Source of the DNA: Hirundichthys speculiger
Lineage: Eukaryota > Chordata > Actinopteri > Beloniformes > Exocoetidae
DNA: 64,000 bases
Assembly (NCBI GenBank): GCA_018398805.1
Contig: JAGFBZ010002568.1
Span: 1 to 64,000, forward strand
Direction: 5' to 3'
Shown here: in pieces, positions 53,146 through 63,730 of the stretch
Layout of the letters: the number at the start of each line of letters is the position of its first letter
Numbering within the stretch: position 1 is the first letter of the stretch
The notes under the pieces: model-generated
Databases searched by the model: none
Told to the model about the DNA's origin: nothing
What the model saw: the letters and a program-made list of their open reading frames with translations, nothing else
Program-made: the position numbers and the translations under genes

Positions 53146-53494
53146 GCCAGCTGAATCTTAAAATGTGATGCATTGAATTTATGTTTCAGTTATGGCTCTT
53201 GCGAATGACTGTGAATAATAAAATGTGTTTGACCAAATAATTTGTCTACATAAATGATCAAGTGCATAATAAAATATTGTTTGAATGTAATCGCTGTTTA
53301 ATGTTTCGCAAAGTAGTATCATATGATACAGCATGTGGTGCAATTTTTTTTTTTTTTTTCATTTAAGAAAATGACCTGAGCTTATTCGGGCAGAGAACAG
53401 TGAAAGTGTTTGTGGAACTACGGGGGGGGGAGGGGGGGGGCGCGCTGAATATGCTTGTGCACCTTGGACAATGATGACCATTAAAGGCGTGATT
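53146..53494. other. Flank of the 33-bp array, likely 3' part of a hAT copy
   Basis: AT-rich, with a T18 run and a G-rich run at about 53,421-53,440. Probably belongs to the hAT remnant whose transposase C-terminus starts at 53,495, though no terminal repeat was identified. Confidence 0.35.
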
Positions 53495-53690
53495 TTATGC
53501 ATTTTTATTCAGAAATAGCAATTTTTCCACAGTTTTTGGTTTTAACCGATTCTTTTTTTTTTTTTTTTTAGACACAATCTCTCCAGCCTTGGAGAAAACC
53601 CTTTCACATGGCACAGAGGATGCTGGGCTGCATAAAAATGTTTGTGCCATCATGTACAGTTCTTCACAAGCAAACCTAATGCATCTAAAA
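53495..53690 (-). pseudogene. hAT transposase C-terminal dimerisation domain
   Basis: Minus strand, one continuous frame: YMMAQTFLCSPASSVPCERV, then FSKAGEIVSKKKKKKN, then RLKPKTVEKLLFLNKNA and a stop at 53,497-53,495. SSVPCERVFSKAGEIVS...RNRLKPKTVEKLLFL is the classic hATC signature. The six lysines come from an A17 run (T17 at 53,553-53,569 on the plus strand) that replaces the usual one or two basic residues while keeping frame. The upstream catalytic part was not found. Confidence 0.75.
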
Positions 53691-54866
53691 TAATGGTATA
53701 TACAGCTTACCTTATTTGGACTAATCAGTCAAAATGTTCCCACATAGGGGAAATCCTCCTCTTCTGAGCTCCATCCTCCTCCTATCCTGTCCTGACTCTC
53801 CTAAATCTACTGTCTCTCTCTCTCTCTCCTAAACTCTGCTAAACTCTCCAAACTATATACTGAACTACCACAAACTATATAAACGCTATCCAGATTCTAG
53901 TATCCAAGCTATCCAAACTATCCACACTCTGATCTGACCGCAACTCGCCTACAAAAACCCACATTTCTAATGGAGCCTGTGGCGTTTATAAAGCTGTCAA
54001 ACCCCGCGACAAGATCTGAACCACTTCCTGAAGCAGTCACGTGGTACAGCCGGGCAGCGAAGCTTCGGACGTCATCGCTTTCAGCTCCTCCCCTAAACGA
54101 AGCAAGCCTCGATACGCGCTTCCCGGAAACGCCCCCTCCACTACTCGTTACGCGCTTCCCGGAAATGTCATTAGCTAATGCCTTTTAAAAAAGAGTGTTT
54201 GGAAGGCAGAGGAGTTGATATATGGACGTGGACACGGACAGCTAGTGAAGCAAGTGATACGTTTGTGTTTAATGCTAAAGTACACTGAGAGAAGCGGTGT
54301 TGCTAGTTTTTGTATACTTTTGTAAATAGTTTATTTTTGTCCCACATCACTGGAGAATATTGTTTTTTTGGTCACTTTGCACAACAGGAGCTTAGCACAA
54401 TAAACCAGTTAACTGTCACCGACCTGCGACTGTGCCATTAACGTGAAAAAGTTGTTTCAGGAAAAGGTTTGAATTTACAACCAAAAGTCGTCATTTTGTT
54501 CAATTTGAGGATTTAGGTCCAAATTTTCTTTTATGACAAAAAGTTGCCATTTTGAGAAATTTGCAGTTTTATGGAAAAATGTGTCATTTTAGAAAATAAA
54601 ATTGCAATGATATAAAATTCACAAATTTTTCCATGTAAACTTGGAATTTAGTCAAATAATTTCAGTTTTTATGACCACACTCAAGTTTAAAACTCAACAT
54701 TTGACCAAAAATGTGTGATGTTTGCCCATAAGAAATACATTCTACCAAAGACTCGAATTTATGAGAAAAGACAAAACAAAATATCAGGATTTTTTTAAAT
54801 TGGAGGTTTTCATGTCCAAATTAACTTTGAAACATTGTGAAATTTACAATTTTATGACAAACACTG
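53691..54866. other. Intergenic DNA, TTTTATGACAAAAAG-type repeats
   Basis: The first 500 bp is mixed and includes duplicated TACGCGCTTCCCGGAAA motifs (about 54,114 and 54,149). From 54,450 it is a diffuse repeat of TTTATGACAAAAAGTTGCC-like phrases that resumes at 58,822, on the other side of the gene-carrying element. Confidence 0.45.
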
Positions 54867-55962
54867 CACTGTAATAAATGATTCTGTGGTCATGTAGATT
54901 TTAATTGATGAACTTGGTAAAATATATTCAATATTAATGTGTCCTTGGTTTTGTGTTAATTATTTAAGTAAAATTCATATAAAAATGTCTTGAATAAAAC
55001 CAACATATTCTGGGTTATAAAATATAAGGTTTGTATTTATGTAATTCTAAAAAGACAGATAATTGAATGAATCTAACTTAATGGAATTGGTTAATTTTTA
55101 ATTGAAAGCACTTCCTGTTAACCGCGCTTTTTGAATTCGGCAGAAAACATGCAGATGGGGCGTTACCCTCGTCCACCTTACTCATCGATGTTATCTGGTT
55201 TACTGCGGTAAGGAAACTTATTTTGCTTGTACTGGGCTGGTGAGGTCAATACATAGCTACCGTATGCTGAATTATAATACAACATGAGCAGTCACAGAGG
55301 GAGAGAGACACTCAGCAGCAGAAAGCTGGCTTCTGTTAGCTAAACTATGTTAATAAAGGCTAGTACTGTGACAGTGATTCGCTTCCAAAATAGAAGCGTT
55401 CGTATTGCTGATAAAAGCACAAGCTTTTACTTTGAAAGGTCGGTAAGTATTTCCGCTATTGTGTTGCCCATGCCCGTTTGTGGTTATTGATTATGTCCTC
55501 GGTATGTACTTATTAAATGCCGATATGCATGTTGGCGTTTGTGTTGCGATTAGACAACTTTCCATAACGGGAAAAGATCAGGGCTAATATAGTGAGCATG
55601 CTCCAAACGCTACTTGCTGCACTCCCGTCAGCTTTACTTCCTCTTTGTTTTGGACCGTTTATCACGCAGGTAACGTTATCACTTCTCTCAGTTCTTTCGC
55701 TGTTTTGTCATAAATGTTAAGTTACCTTGAAAACGCATTAACTCAGTGTTACGTTTTAGAGATTCAATTTTATTAAGGTTTACTGTTTATTAATGTCCTG
55801 CCAGCCGTGAGAAGTTCAAAAAGGGATGTGAGCTAACTTGAGGCTGCATCAATTTTCTCATTTAAACGCTTAAAGAGGAAAAGATGGTCAACGATAAAAT
55901 GAGCAAAAACATTTGCCCTCAGACGACATGAAGTCATCAATCAATGTCCAAGTGTTCAAACC

Positions 55963-56001
55963 ATGAAGGACCGGTGGCCTGCCCTGTTTAATTGTTCTCA
56001 G
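55963..56001 (+). CDS. SAMD3-like exon 1 (coding part)
   Basis: ATG at 55,963, donor CAG|GTGAGT at 56,002. [13 protein letters not shown] is the recognisable family motif (KxRWPALF). The exon probably begins at 55,805, after TGTCCTGCCAG, with upstream in-frame codons that are interrupted by a one-base insertion. Confidence 0.6.
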
Positions 56002-57876
56002 GTGAGTTTTCTTTTGTAATTACTGTTAAAAGATAAGAAATGAAAATGTGACAATGATTTACTAAGGAAGAATTTTGTCTAATTTACTTGATCAAATTCT
56101 TGATGTTAAAGTAGCAACAAGTATTGGATGTGCCTCCCCAAGCTCTAGTATAAGTTGTCTGAGAAGTGATGTAATACCATGGTCTCTTTTGTTGACTTTT
56201 TGTTTCAGATCAGTGCAGAATTTCAGAGAAAAACCACTGTGGGTCTGGAACCCAAATTTATGTCTGGGTTGGACCTTCACACCCCCAAGCTACTGAAGCT
56301 GTTTCATGGTAAAGGCAGAGCAGTTGGACAAAGACTGAAGATCATAATGGAACCACTGGAGGTACAATACTTTTCAAAATTAAAAGTAGCTTTGTTCCAT
56401 AAGATTTCCAGGCAACATTTTTTTGTACAACTCAAGGTGGCAAAATCTAGTTAAAATTTTGAAAGTACATGTCTAGATAATATTTTATCATGATGATTAT
56501 AAATGTTTGTTTATTTATTTGTGAGTTTTGTGGTTATGAAGTTAACCACTCTATACCATGATTGGGATTTTAGGTGCTGTCAGTGTATATTTGACTTTAG
56601 GCTCCATTATTAATTTATCACCATGTGTTCGATATTGTGAAGTTTCTTTATGTAGTACCTTTCACAAACACCCCACATTACAAAGCTAAAAGGACCATGC
56701 AAACTCTTCAAAATAAGGTGCCATGCAATGGCAGTTTGTTTTTTAGCAGTGTAATATCAGAACTAAAAGAAATGACACTGCACTGACTCCATACTTATGT
56801 ACAGGAAAGACACGCACACAAAAGAATACTGCCAGACTTCAAGGATTCACTAAATGTATATTTAACTCTATGGTGAAGTAGGCAAGTAAAATACTAAAAT
56901 TAAAAAAACATGATGACTAAAATCACAAAAATAGGATCTAGGTTGTACAAAACCAGAATTGTGTTTACATTTCCAAATTAATAGAACATGATTGTTGTTG
57001 AATAGAGTGATTTTTTGTGTTGTTTTTATGATTGGCTTATCAGTTGTTGCATTCCTCTCCGGAACTACAGTTGAGACGACCAGAGAGGTTGTCCTTCGGT
57101 GCCTTATAGAATACCTTGGAGAGCATGGGGAACATCTCATCAAAGAGTACAGTGTAGGTGAACTTAGTTTGCATTAACCCTATTCAAGGATTGTAATTCC
57201 TTGATTAGATGCTGTCAAGTACATTGATATGTGATGTGTACCCAAAACTGTTTTTGTAGTCTTTAATTTTTGCCCTACCAGAACAGCTTCAGTCTGTTGA
57301 ATCAATGCTAAGGAGCACTGAAGTTGTTGGCTCCTGGTGGATCAACTCCTTGTGGTTTTCATGAGGGTTCAGTGAACAGTGAATAAGGGCCCTAAATAAA
57401 CATGAACCTAAAATTTTGCTTTAATTTGTCATTCACCCTTACATGAGTGACATAGAGCTCTTTATTTAAAATCTTTGTGATGTATTATGCAGTTTTTTTA
57501 AGTGATGTGCTGTTAAACAAAAAAAAAAGTTTTATGCTATGGCACTGATTACATTTTCATGTTGCAGGCTACCAAGAACTTGGAGGAACTTGAACAGTTT
57601 GCAGTGGCAATAACTGTGATAACAAAGGACATGGCCTCCCCAAGTGACAGGCCAAAGGACATTGGAGTCGTCATTGATGGCATGGAAGTCATCAAAGGTC
57701 TTGGAGATATTGCCAGGGCTGGCTGTCTCCTCTTGGGCTTGACCTATGCACTGAATCTCGATTATCCCAAGCAGTTGAAGTACACCTTTGAGGTATTCCA
57801 AAAACTTTTCTTGGAACTGGATGCATCAAAGCTGTCAACGAAAGTTCAGTCCCTCAAGAGCAAACTTCTGGCTTGA
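55963..57876 (+). CDS. SAMD3-like multicopy fish protein, 4 exons
   Basis: Exons 55963-56001, 56209-56361, 57076-57153 and 57568-57876 (stop TGA) join in phase 0 throughout and give 192 residues. Segments are [13 protein letters not shown], then [17 protein letters not shown] and [20 protein letters not shown], then [20 protein letters not shown], then [40 protein letters not shown] and [16 protein letters not shown]. This order resembles proteins annotated in fish as sterile alpha motif domain-containing protein 3-like. No SAM domain is seen, and the molecular function is unknown. Upstream, FALRRHEVINQ continues in the same frame, and NDKM joins it only if one A of a five-A run (near 55,905) is ignored. 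The true start may therefore lie further left. Confidence 0.6.
56209..56361 (+). CDS. SAMD3-like exon 2
   Basis: Acceptor TTTTTGTTTCAG ending at 56,208, donor GTACAA at 56,362; 51 codons in phase 0, including ISAEFQRKT and [12 protein letters not shown]. Confidence 0.6.
57076..57153 (+). CDS. SAMD3-like exon 3
   Basis: Acceptor chosen at GTTGAG (57,074-57,075) because it keeps phase 0; the stronger-looking AG at 57,042-57,043 would shift the frame. Reads [20 protein letters not shown] then LIKEYS; donor GTAGGT. Confidence 0.5.
57568..57876 (+). CDS. SAMD3-like exon 4
   Basis: Acceptor TTTTCATGTTGCAG ending at 57,567; 102 codons and TGA. Contains [15 protein letters not shown] and [20 protein letters not shown], the most conserved C-terminal block of the family. 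A possible poly(A) signal, ATTAAA, lies at 58,319-58,324. Confidence 0.65.
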   Translation, partial: ATKNLEELEQFAVAITVITKDMASPSDRPKDIGVVIDGMEVIKGLGDIARAGCLLLGLTYALNLDYPKQLKYTFEVFQKLFLELDASKLSTKVQSLKSKLLA

Positions 57877-58821
57877 AGCGAGACTACGGTCGCACACTCT
57901 CGTGCCACACAAGGTTCAGCTTTAACAGAGCTTGAGAATTGCATTTTTGAAAGAACCAAAATGTCAGTGAAATTTCTGTTGTGGTCAGTTCAAGGTAAAA
58001 ATGTTTATGTATACACATGCACTTTTCAAGGATTTGTGCTTCTCTTTAAGACCATAACTGATATAATATAGTGGCTCACTGAGGTGAGGAAGCAAGCATA
58101 GGATTGTTCTTTAAGACAAGACAGTTATTTTGGTTTATACAATGACCATAAATGTCTTAATTGTCACAAGCATTTCATTTATTTGTAAATTTCGGTCGGT
58201 AGGACAGTGTAGCCATGCCGTAACGTTTCTTAGTTCTTCTCGACAGGTCCTCTGGCAACTGTACTCATTTTTGTTTTCACAAAAATTGTGTTCATGGTCA
58301 GCATTTGTAAAAGTTGCAATTAAATGCCATAACATTTTTATAATTAAAAGTGTTACTTTTGGCAAGCATTTAAAGTGTGTTCTGTTAATTGAGTTTTAGT
58401 TCGTCTGTATTTCCTGTTACCCACTGTAATCTCAATTTAAAATGTAGGTCATGAGATAAACACAATATATCTTTATTTAGATTGAATTAAATCCAGTGAG
58501 TAAATTCAAATTAATTAAGATATATCATTATTACCCATTTACATGGTACTTGTATGTAGAATTTAATTATGTTTTATTAGTACTTTTTACTCATTTAGAC
58601 ATTTCTCTTTTTGATATCTACTTATTATTTTTGTTTAGGTTTTAATTAATTCCTTTATGTATTTGAATTAAATCAACTCATATTAAATGGTTAACTACAA
58701 AGGGTCTCATTTAATTGAAATTTACTCAATTACAAACATGATTATATTTAATTAATAATATTGCGTGCAATCTGTTGCCTCAATTTTATTGAGTAAATAT
58801 GGTATATCTTTCTTTACAGTG

Positions 58822-59480
58822 TGGTGATTTTAGGACGCAAAGTTAGAATTATACAAACGTCACAATTCTTCCACATAAAGTTGATTTTATTTGCTGAAAC
58901 GTTTTGTGACATTTTTAGATGCCAAAAGTTGGACTGTTGCAAAAGATGAAATCTTAATGTAAAATTCCTGATATTTGGCTTGTCTCAGTTTTATGTTCAA
59001 AGTTTGAAAATGTCCATATTTTACAAGAAGAAGTTCTAATATTAAGTTAAAACATCATGGTTTTCCCATCCAGATGAGTTTCCACTCCCCTGCACTCACC
59101 TGCACTTCTACTGAAGCTGTGATTTTACAACAACATGCTGGGCAGTTCGGAATTTTATAAATGTTAAATTAGATGACAAAAATGAACTTTTTATGAGAAA
59201 GGTTTTTTAATTTTACCAAAGTCTATATTTTACAACAAAAAGTCACAAAATTTTATTAAAAAGCTGTGATTTTAAGAAACGTGGCAGAAAAATGTCACAG
59301 TTATATGAAAAAGGGTTTTACAACAAAAAGTCACAATCTTACAAAATTCATGCCAAAATGTTGCTAAAAAAACAGCAACTTTTTTGTTGATAAAATCTGA
59401 GGTGTATCTATATGGTTGTAGAAATAAATACCATTTTTTTTAAGACAAAGAAATAAATGAGAGTAATTAAAATGAGTAGT
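58822..59480. other. Diffuse AT-rich repeat flank
   Basis: Continues the TTTTACAACAAAAAGTCAC-type sequence seen before 54,867. No gene. Confidence 0.45.
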
Positions 59481-59499
59481 AAAGTAGCTCCATCAGAAT

Positions 59500-60010
59500 A
59501 GATTACATTATCAGTGTCACTCAGCTGATGGCGTCTCTCTTAATGTGGGCGGAGCTTCAGCTGCGTCCCTGGCTCGGTGCGGGCGGAGCTTCAGCCGCGT
59601 CACTGGCCTCTACCATGGGCCTGGTGTAATGCTGCGGATCGACCACAGATGGCGCTGAGTGTACTCCAACAGGTGGAGGTCGGAGCCGTTATCCAGAGCT
59701 GACGCAGCAGCGCTGACGGACAGGTGGAGCATTAGGAGAGAGACCACCTCCAGCGGACCGGACCCTCCAGCGGACCGGACCCTCCAGCGGACCGGACCCT
59801 CCAACATCCAGACAGTTAGCCTACTTCCGAAGCGCTGTGGGGCAGAGCAACTGAGACTCCTCTCCAGAGACCTCCTCGGTTCCGGTGGTCCAGGTGAGTC
59901 CACGCCTCCAGTCCATGCTAGTTTCACCGGGGAACAGTTAAAGCTCTGCTAAAGCCAGCTCTCTGTAGCTAGCCCGTTAGCACTGCGGCGGCGGGTGGTC
60001 CTCCGGTCAC
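59500..60010 (+). promoter_or_regulatory. CpG-rich promoter-like region with probable first exon
   Basis: GC- and CpG-rich in an AT-rich surrounding. GGGCGGAGCTTCAGC occurs twice (about 59,548 and 59,581). Three tandem CGGACCGGACCCTCCAG copies lie at 59,755-59,805. A strong donor GTCCAG|GTGAGT at 59,893/59,894 would end a 5' exon transcribed rightwards. A CACGTGAC motif lies at 60,008. The open frame across it (about 97 residues from 59,659) was not recognised. The gene it would serve is not visible in the window. Confidence 0.45.
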
Positions 60011-60166
60011 GTGACCCCTTTTGGCGGTCTTTATGGCCTTGCGGAAGGTTCTGAATCGGTTTAATGGTCCTGGTAGTTCAACTGTTGCCACGGGAATCAG
60101 TTTCAGACTGTAAGCAAGTAGATCTAGATTGTTGTCAGACGGTTGATAGGCTGCACAGCTACTCAG

Positions 60167-60903
60167 TGCGTTTACATGGGAAGTTTAATTCCTCTCTAAT
60201 TCAGAATTAAAGTTAAAGCCGAATAAAAGTTACCATGTAAACACTTAATTCCATATGAAAATGTCAATTCCGAATTAAACTTAATTCCGAAGTAAGTGGC
60301 TGGTTTATTCCCATTTTAATTCCGTATTAAATAATTCCGCAGTCATGTTTACACTCATTCCTGTTTAAATTAATTCCCGTCTTTCTGCGCATGCTCGTTC
60401 TCTTGTCCGTCTGTCGCGATGACGCTTATATTCCGCGCTAGGCTTGTTTTCAAAACAAAGTTTCAAGATGGCAGCACGCAGTAAACGATGGTCAAGAGCA
60501 GAGACGATTTATTTAATAAATAGCTTGGAATTTAATTATTCAGAAATAATTAAAAGAACAGATGGCAGGAAACATAGAAGTTGTAGCGTCCAGGTTAAAT
60601 GAAGTAGGTTTTACAGATAGAGACGCCACCAGGTCAAAAATAAGTGAAATGTTGTTGCTAACCAGTTAGCTAAGTTTGTTTTCTTCCGGTAGATGTAAAG
60701 ACGTCCGCCCCCCCATCCAATCAGAACCCTTCCCAACCCCCAGACCTAAAGCGGAGTTGGATAAAGCCGAACCAAAGTGTTTTCCATGTAAACCTTAATT
60801 CGGAATTACTATTTCCATGTAAACTCGAAGGAAAATAGTTTAATTCGGAATTATTTAATTCCTAATTATTAATTCCGAATTAAAAAAACATCATGTAACC
60901 GCA
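60167..60903. mobile_element. Harbinger-like TIR element with Myb/SANT-like remnant
   Basis: Left TGCGTTTACATGGG and right CATGTAACCGCA form imperfect inverted ends, with TTAATTCNGAATTA motifs repeated inside both. From 60,468 the plus strand reads MAARSKRWSRAETIYLIN then SLEFNYSEIIKRTDGRK, and a second frame continues VASRLNEVGFTDRDATRSKI. This looks like a Myb/SANT-like DNA-binding protein of PIF/Harbinger elements, broken by a frameshift. No catalytic transposase. Confidence 0.55.
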
Positions 60904-61218
60904 GCCAAACGCCAAACAAACGTTGAGTACTGGGGCATGATGGGAAAAATACCTGAGAAATAGACTGACGTCTTGATTTTGATTCAGAATCACTGTTGTC
61001 ATAATCATGACTGAACAATGCGCCCATGTTTAATCCCTTTATGACTCATTTTTGAGGTTCCTGCTTGATGTCTAGCTCCAAACAAGTATCTTGGCAACTT
61101 CAAGTATATTTGGATGAATTTTCTATCAAAATAAAGGCAACACTGAGATCACAGCAGAAGTGTAATGTGGCGTTAAGTCGACAGCTTTTGATTGGTTCAA
61201 GACACTTTAAGGTTTTTT
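60904..61218. other. Spacer between transposons
   Basis: No feature recognised. Confidence 0.4.
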
Positions 61219-62565
61219 CTAGGGATGCACGATAATTATCGACCCAATAAATATCGACCCAATAACTATCAGGCCGGTAACAGGAAATTATGACGTCATC
61301 TGATAAGTCCGATATCATGACGAACAGCCCTGATAACATATATATATTTTTTTTTTTGTCAACACGGCAGTGCCTCACTCCGTCTGAGCCTTGAATGACC
61401 GGCAGTGAATGTTATCTTCAAGTGACGTCAGCATAATCAGAAAAACGATTTCTCAGTAAGGAAAATCAAGAATACCCCCTCATGCCAGAAAACAACTCGT
61501 TAACTCGGTCATAATTTTAGTAGTTGCTGACTTTAATTGATATTCGCAGTATTTTCCCACATGTTACACATACAAAATAGAAAAAATACATAAGGCTGAA
61601 AGAACGACTAGCAAACGAGGGAACGGGGGAATTTATGTTACACCTTGAATGCAGCCTGCAGTTCAGGGCGCTGATAAAAACAAACAAACATGGCGGCAAT
61701 GGTATAAAACTTTGTTAAAGTTTCAGAGGAAGATAGTTCGCTAGTTATTTGTGACAAATTCTCCAAGCGAAGGAGAGAAAAATAGCACAAGATTTAATAC
61801 GTCAAACCTGATCAGCCACCTGAAACATAACCGTCGCTTCCATGGAGTTTTGAAATTGCGCTAACGCTAACATGAGCTAACGTCAGCAAGCCAGCAGCAA
61901 GTCAACCCCTCTCCTCTCCTCTCCATCATCTCTCTCATCTAAAGCTTCCATGAGATTAAAACAAACCCCAAACTCCTGAACCTCATTTACTTTAATTAAA
62001 GGTATTAATTTAAATGGAACCACAAGCCAAAATCCTTTAAATGTTAATCTTTTTCAGTTAGTAATTCTGATGCATGTATTTCCATCAGTTCAAGGAGCCT
62101 TTATTTTTTATATCAGTCAATAATGAACCTTATTTAAGTTAATGTGAGATATCAAATAGTTTGTTTGATAGCTTTAAGAAAATGTTTGAGAGGCTTGCCA
62201 GTAGTTTTTCATTAGAAAAAATAAATATCTGGCCGCCCTGGTGGCGCAGTGGTTGGGGCGGGCGGCTCATGTACAGAGGCTGCAGTCCACATGTGGCTGG
62301 TCGCGAGTTCGACTCCCGGCTCGTTGACTCTTTCCCGCATGTCTTCCCCGTTCTCTCTGCCCCCCTTCCTGTCTCTCTATACTTCAAATAAAGGCCACTA
62401 GTGTCAAAAAAAATCTTTAAAAAAAAAAGAAAAAAAAAAAGATATCTGTTCATTTAAAGAGTCCAAACTGTTTTTGGTTTTGTTCATAGTATTGATGTAA
62501 TGATCTTAGGTATATGTGTGCGTTATCGGTATCGGTTTTAAAAAACAGTTATCGTGCATCTCTAG
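61219..62565 (+). mobile_element. hAT element with BED-finger remnant
   Basis: Ends CTAGGGATGCACGATAA and TTATCGTGCATCTCTAG (one mismatch), flanked by T runs that hide the target duplication. Around 61,750-61,860 frame-shifted codons read DKFSKRRREK, then FNTSNLISHLKHNRRFHG, matching the TSNLxxHLKxxH half of a BED zinc finger at the start of hAT transposases. The rest of the transposase is missing. A SINE is inserted at 62,231. Confidence 0.7.
62231..62441 (+). mobile_element. tRNA-derived SINE with target duplication
   Basis: Pol III A box TGGCGCAGTGG at 62,242-62,252 and B box GAGTTCGACTCC near 62,304-62,315. Then a CTTCCTGTCTCTC tail, AATAAAGGC and an A-rich end. ATATCT flanks both sides (62,225-62,230 and 62,442-62,447). 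Typical of fish tRNA-SINEs. Confidence 0.8.
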
Positions 62566-62586
62566 TTTTTTTCTGCTCAACTTCTG

Positions 62587-62720
62587 AGTTCTGTCTCGTG
62601 GAGTTCCCAAGGCTCCATTTTGGGCCCCTTATTCTTTTCTGCTCTCCCTGTGGGGTGTATTCTTAAGAACTATAGTCTGTCCTTTCATTGTTTTTCAGAC
62701 GATATCCAAATATGTCTGCT
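62587..62720 (+). mobile_element. LINE reverse transcriptase fragment (Rex1/L2-like)
   Basis: One open frame reads SQGSILGPLFFSALPVG, then CILKNYSLSFHCF, then SDDIQICLL. QGSILGPLLF and (Y/S)DDxQ are RT motifs B and the catalytic aspartate pair, with Ser in place of Ala-Asp context. It is cut on the right by the hAT element at 62,721. Confidence 0.6.
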
Positions 62721-63730
62721 CTAGGGATGGGCATAATTAACCGATTAATCGATGATTGATCATTAAGAATTTGGTCGAAGACATTTATTTTTGTCGATAA
62801 ACTAAATGTTTTTGGTTTTTTTTTTTTTTTTAAACAATCTGAATGTAGGTTATAGAGATGGGCATTTGGTCGAGATTTATTTATCGATCGTCGGGAGAAT
62901 TAATGATTAAAAATCGATTAATCATTAACATTTTTATACTGAAAACTATCACAAATATTCTCGATATCGTCGTGGCGTTTGTTTTCCCCTTTGGCCTGGT
63001 TGCTATGGCCTGGTTGCTATGGCCCGCGCATGCCCATATGTGTTCAGTGAACCGGATGTTTGTGGTCGAGAATAACGTGACATTTCCTGTTTCTTTTCTT
63101 TAAAAAAACAACGATAATAAAACAAGAGATATCGAGGAGACTACTTAACAAGGACAATTTATATCAAGGCGCCAGTATTACAGGCATTTTGTTTCTTAAA
63201 AAGATGCGCTCGTTGTGTGCTCGATGTGCGCTGCAGCTTCTTCTGGTCCGTGCTAACACCAAGTTGAGGCTAGGCTAGGCTAGGCTAGGCTGATGATGAA
63301 CCGCCTCCACCGTCCTTTACAAGGCTTGGATGCGCGTTGTTCAAGTGATACATCGTTGTCGATTAATTGTATTTGCAATTTGCATTGCAGTGATTGCAGT
63401 ACACTTGGTCATTTTCTAAACGAAAATGGTCCCACGCCACACTTCACCTCGACCGCTTCATGATTAGGCGATGACCTACAGAAGCTCGCATGTAACAACT
63501 GAGGCCAGCCAGGGTAGAGTGATGGAGAAATGTTGCCCCCTGTTGCCAAATATCTATCGGTGGCATAGCGAAATGCATTGCATTGTTTGAGGACGTGCAC
63601 TGAGAACCTACGTTCGGATTGTTTAAAAAAAAAAAAAAAAAACATTCGGTTCATCGACGAAAATTAATTTCTTCGACCAAATTCTTAATGATCAATCATC
63701 GATTAATCGATTAATTATGCCCATCCCTAG
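62721..63730. mobile_element. hAT-like element with long (about 60 bp) TIRs
   Basis: CTAGGGATGGGCATAATTAA at the left and its inverse at the right, with similarity continuing through GATCATTAAGAATTTGGTCG to about 60 bp. A second, diverged start (AGAGATGGGCATTTGGTCGA) lies inside at 62,852. The interior has no clear transposase. An A18 run lies at about 63,625-63,642. Confidence 0.65.

Larger units (their letters stand above)
54867..58821. mobile_element. Candidate CACTG-ended element carrying a gene, 3.95 kb
   Basis: Left end CACTGTAATAAATG, right end TTTCTTTACAGTG; the 8-bp CACTGTAA/TTACAGTG ends are inverted. TG borders both sides. The flanking DNA left and right is the same diffuse TTTTATGACAAAAAG-type sequence, as if one tract had been opened by an insertion. 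AT-rich subterminal regions enclose a promoter-like part (55,100-55,700) and a four-exon gene. No transposase is visible, so it would be non-autonomous. The boundary call rests on short ends. Confidence 0.5.

Noticed and set aside
49041..53168. Possible secreted repeat protein (TPPTGQVYNHM repeats)
   Set aside because: Open on both strands because the unit is 33 bp; interrupted by frame-breaking units and lacking any non-repeat protein ends.
53421..53440. G-rich run as a telomere-like or G-quadruplex regulatory site
   Set aside because: Simple G homopolymers with one A; no promoter nearby and nothing to support a function.
59659..59952. A 97-residue open frame in the CpG-rich region
   Set aside because: No recognised domain, and a strong splice donor lies inside it at 59,894; more likely a 5' UTR exon.
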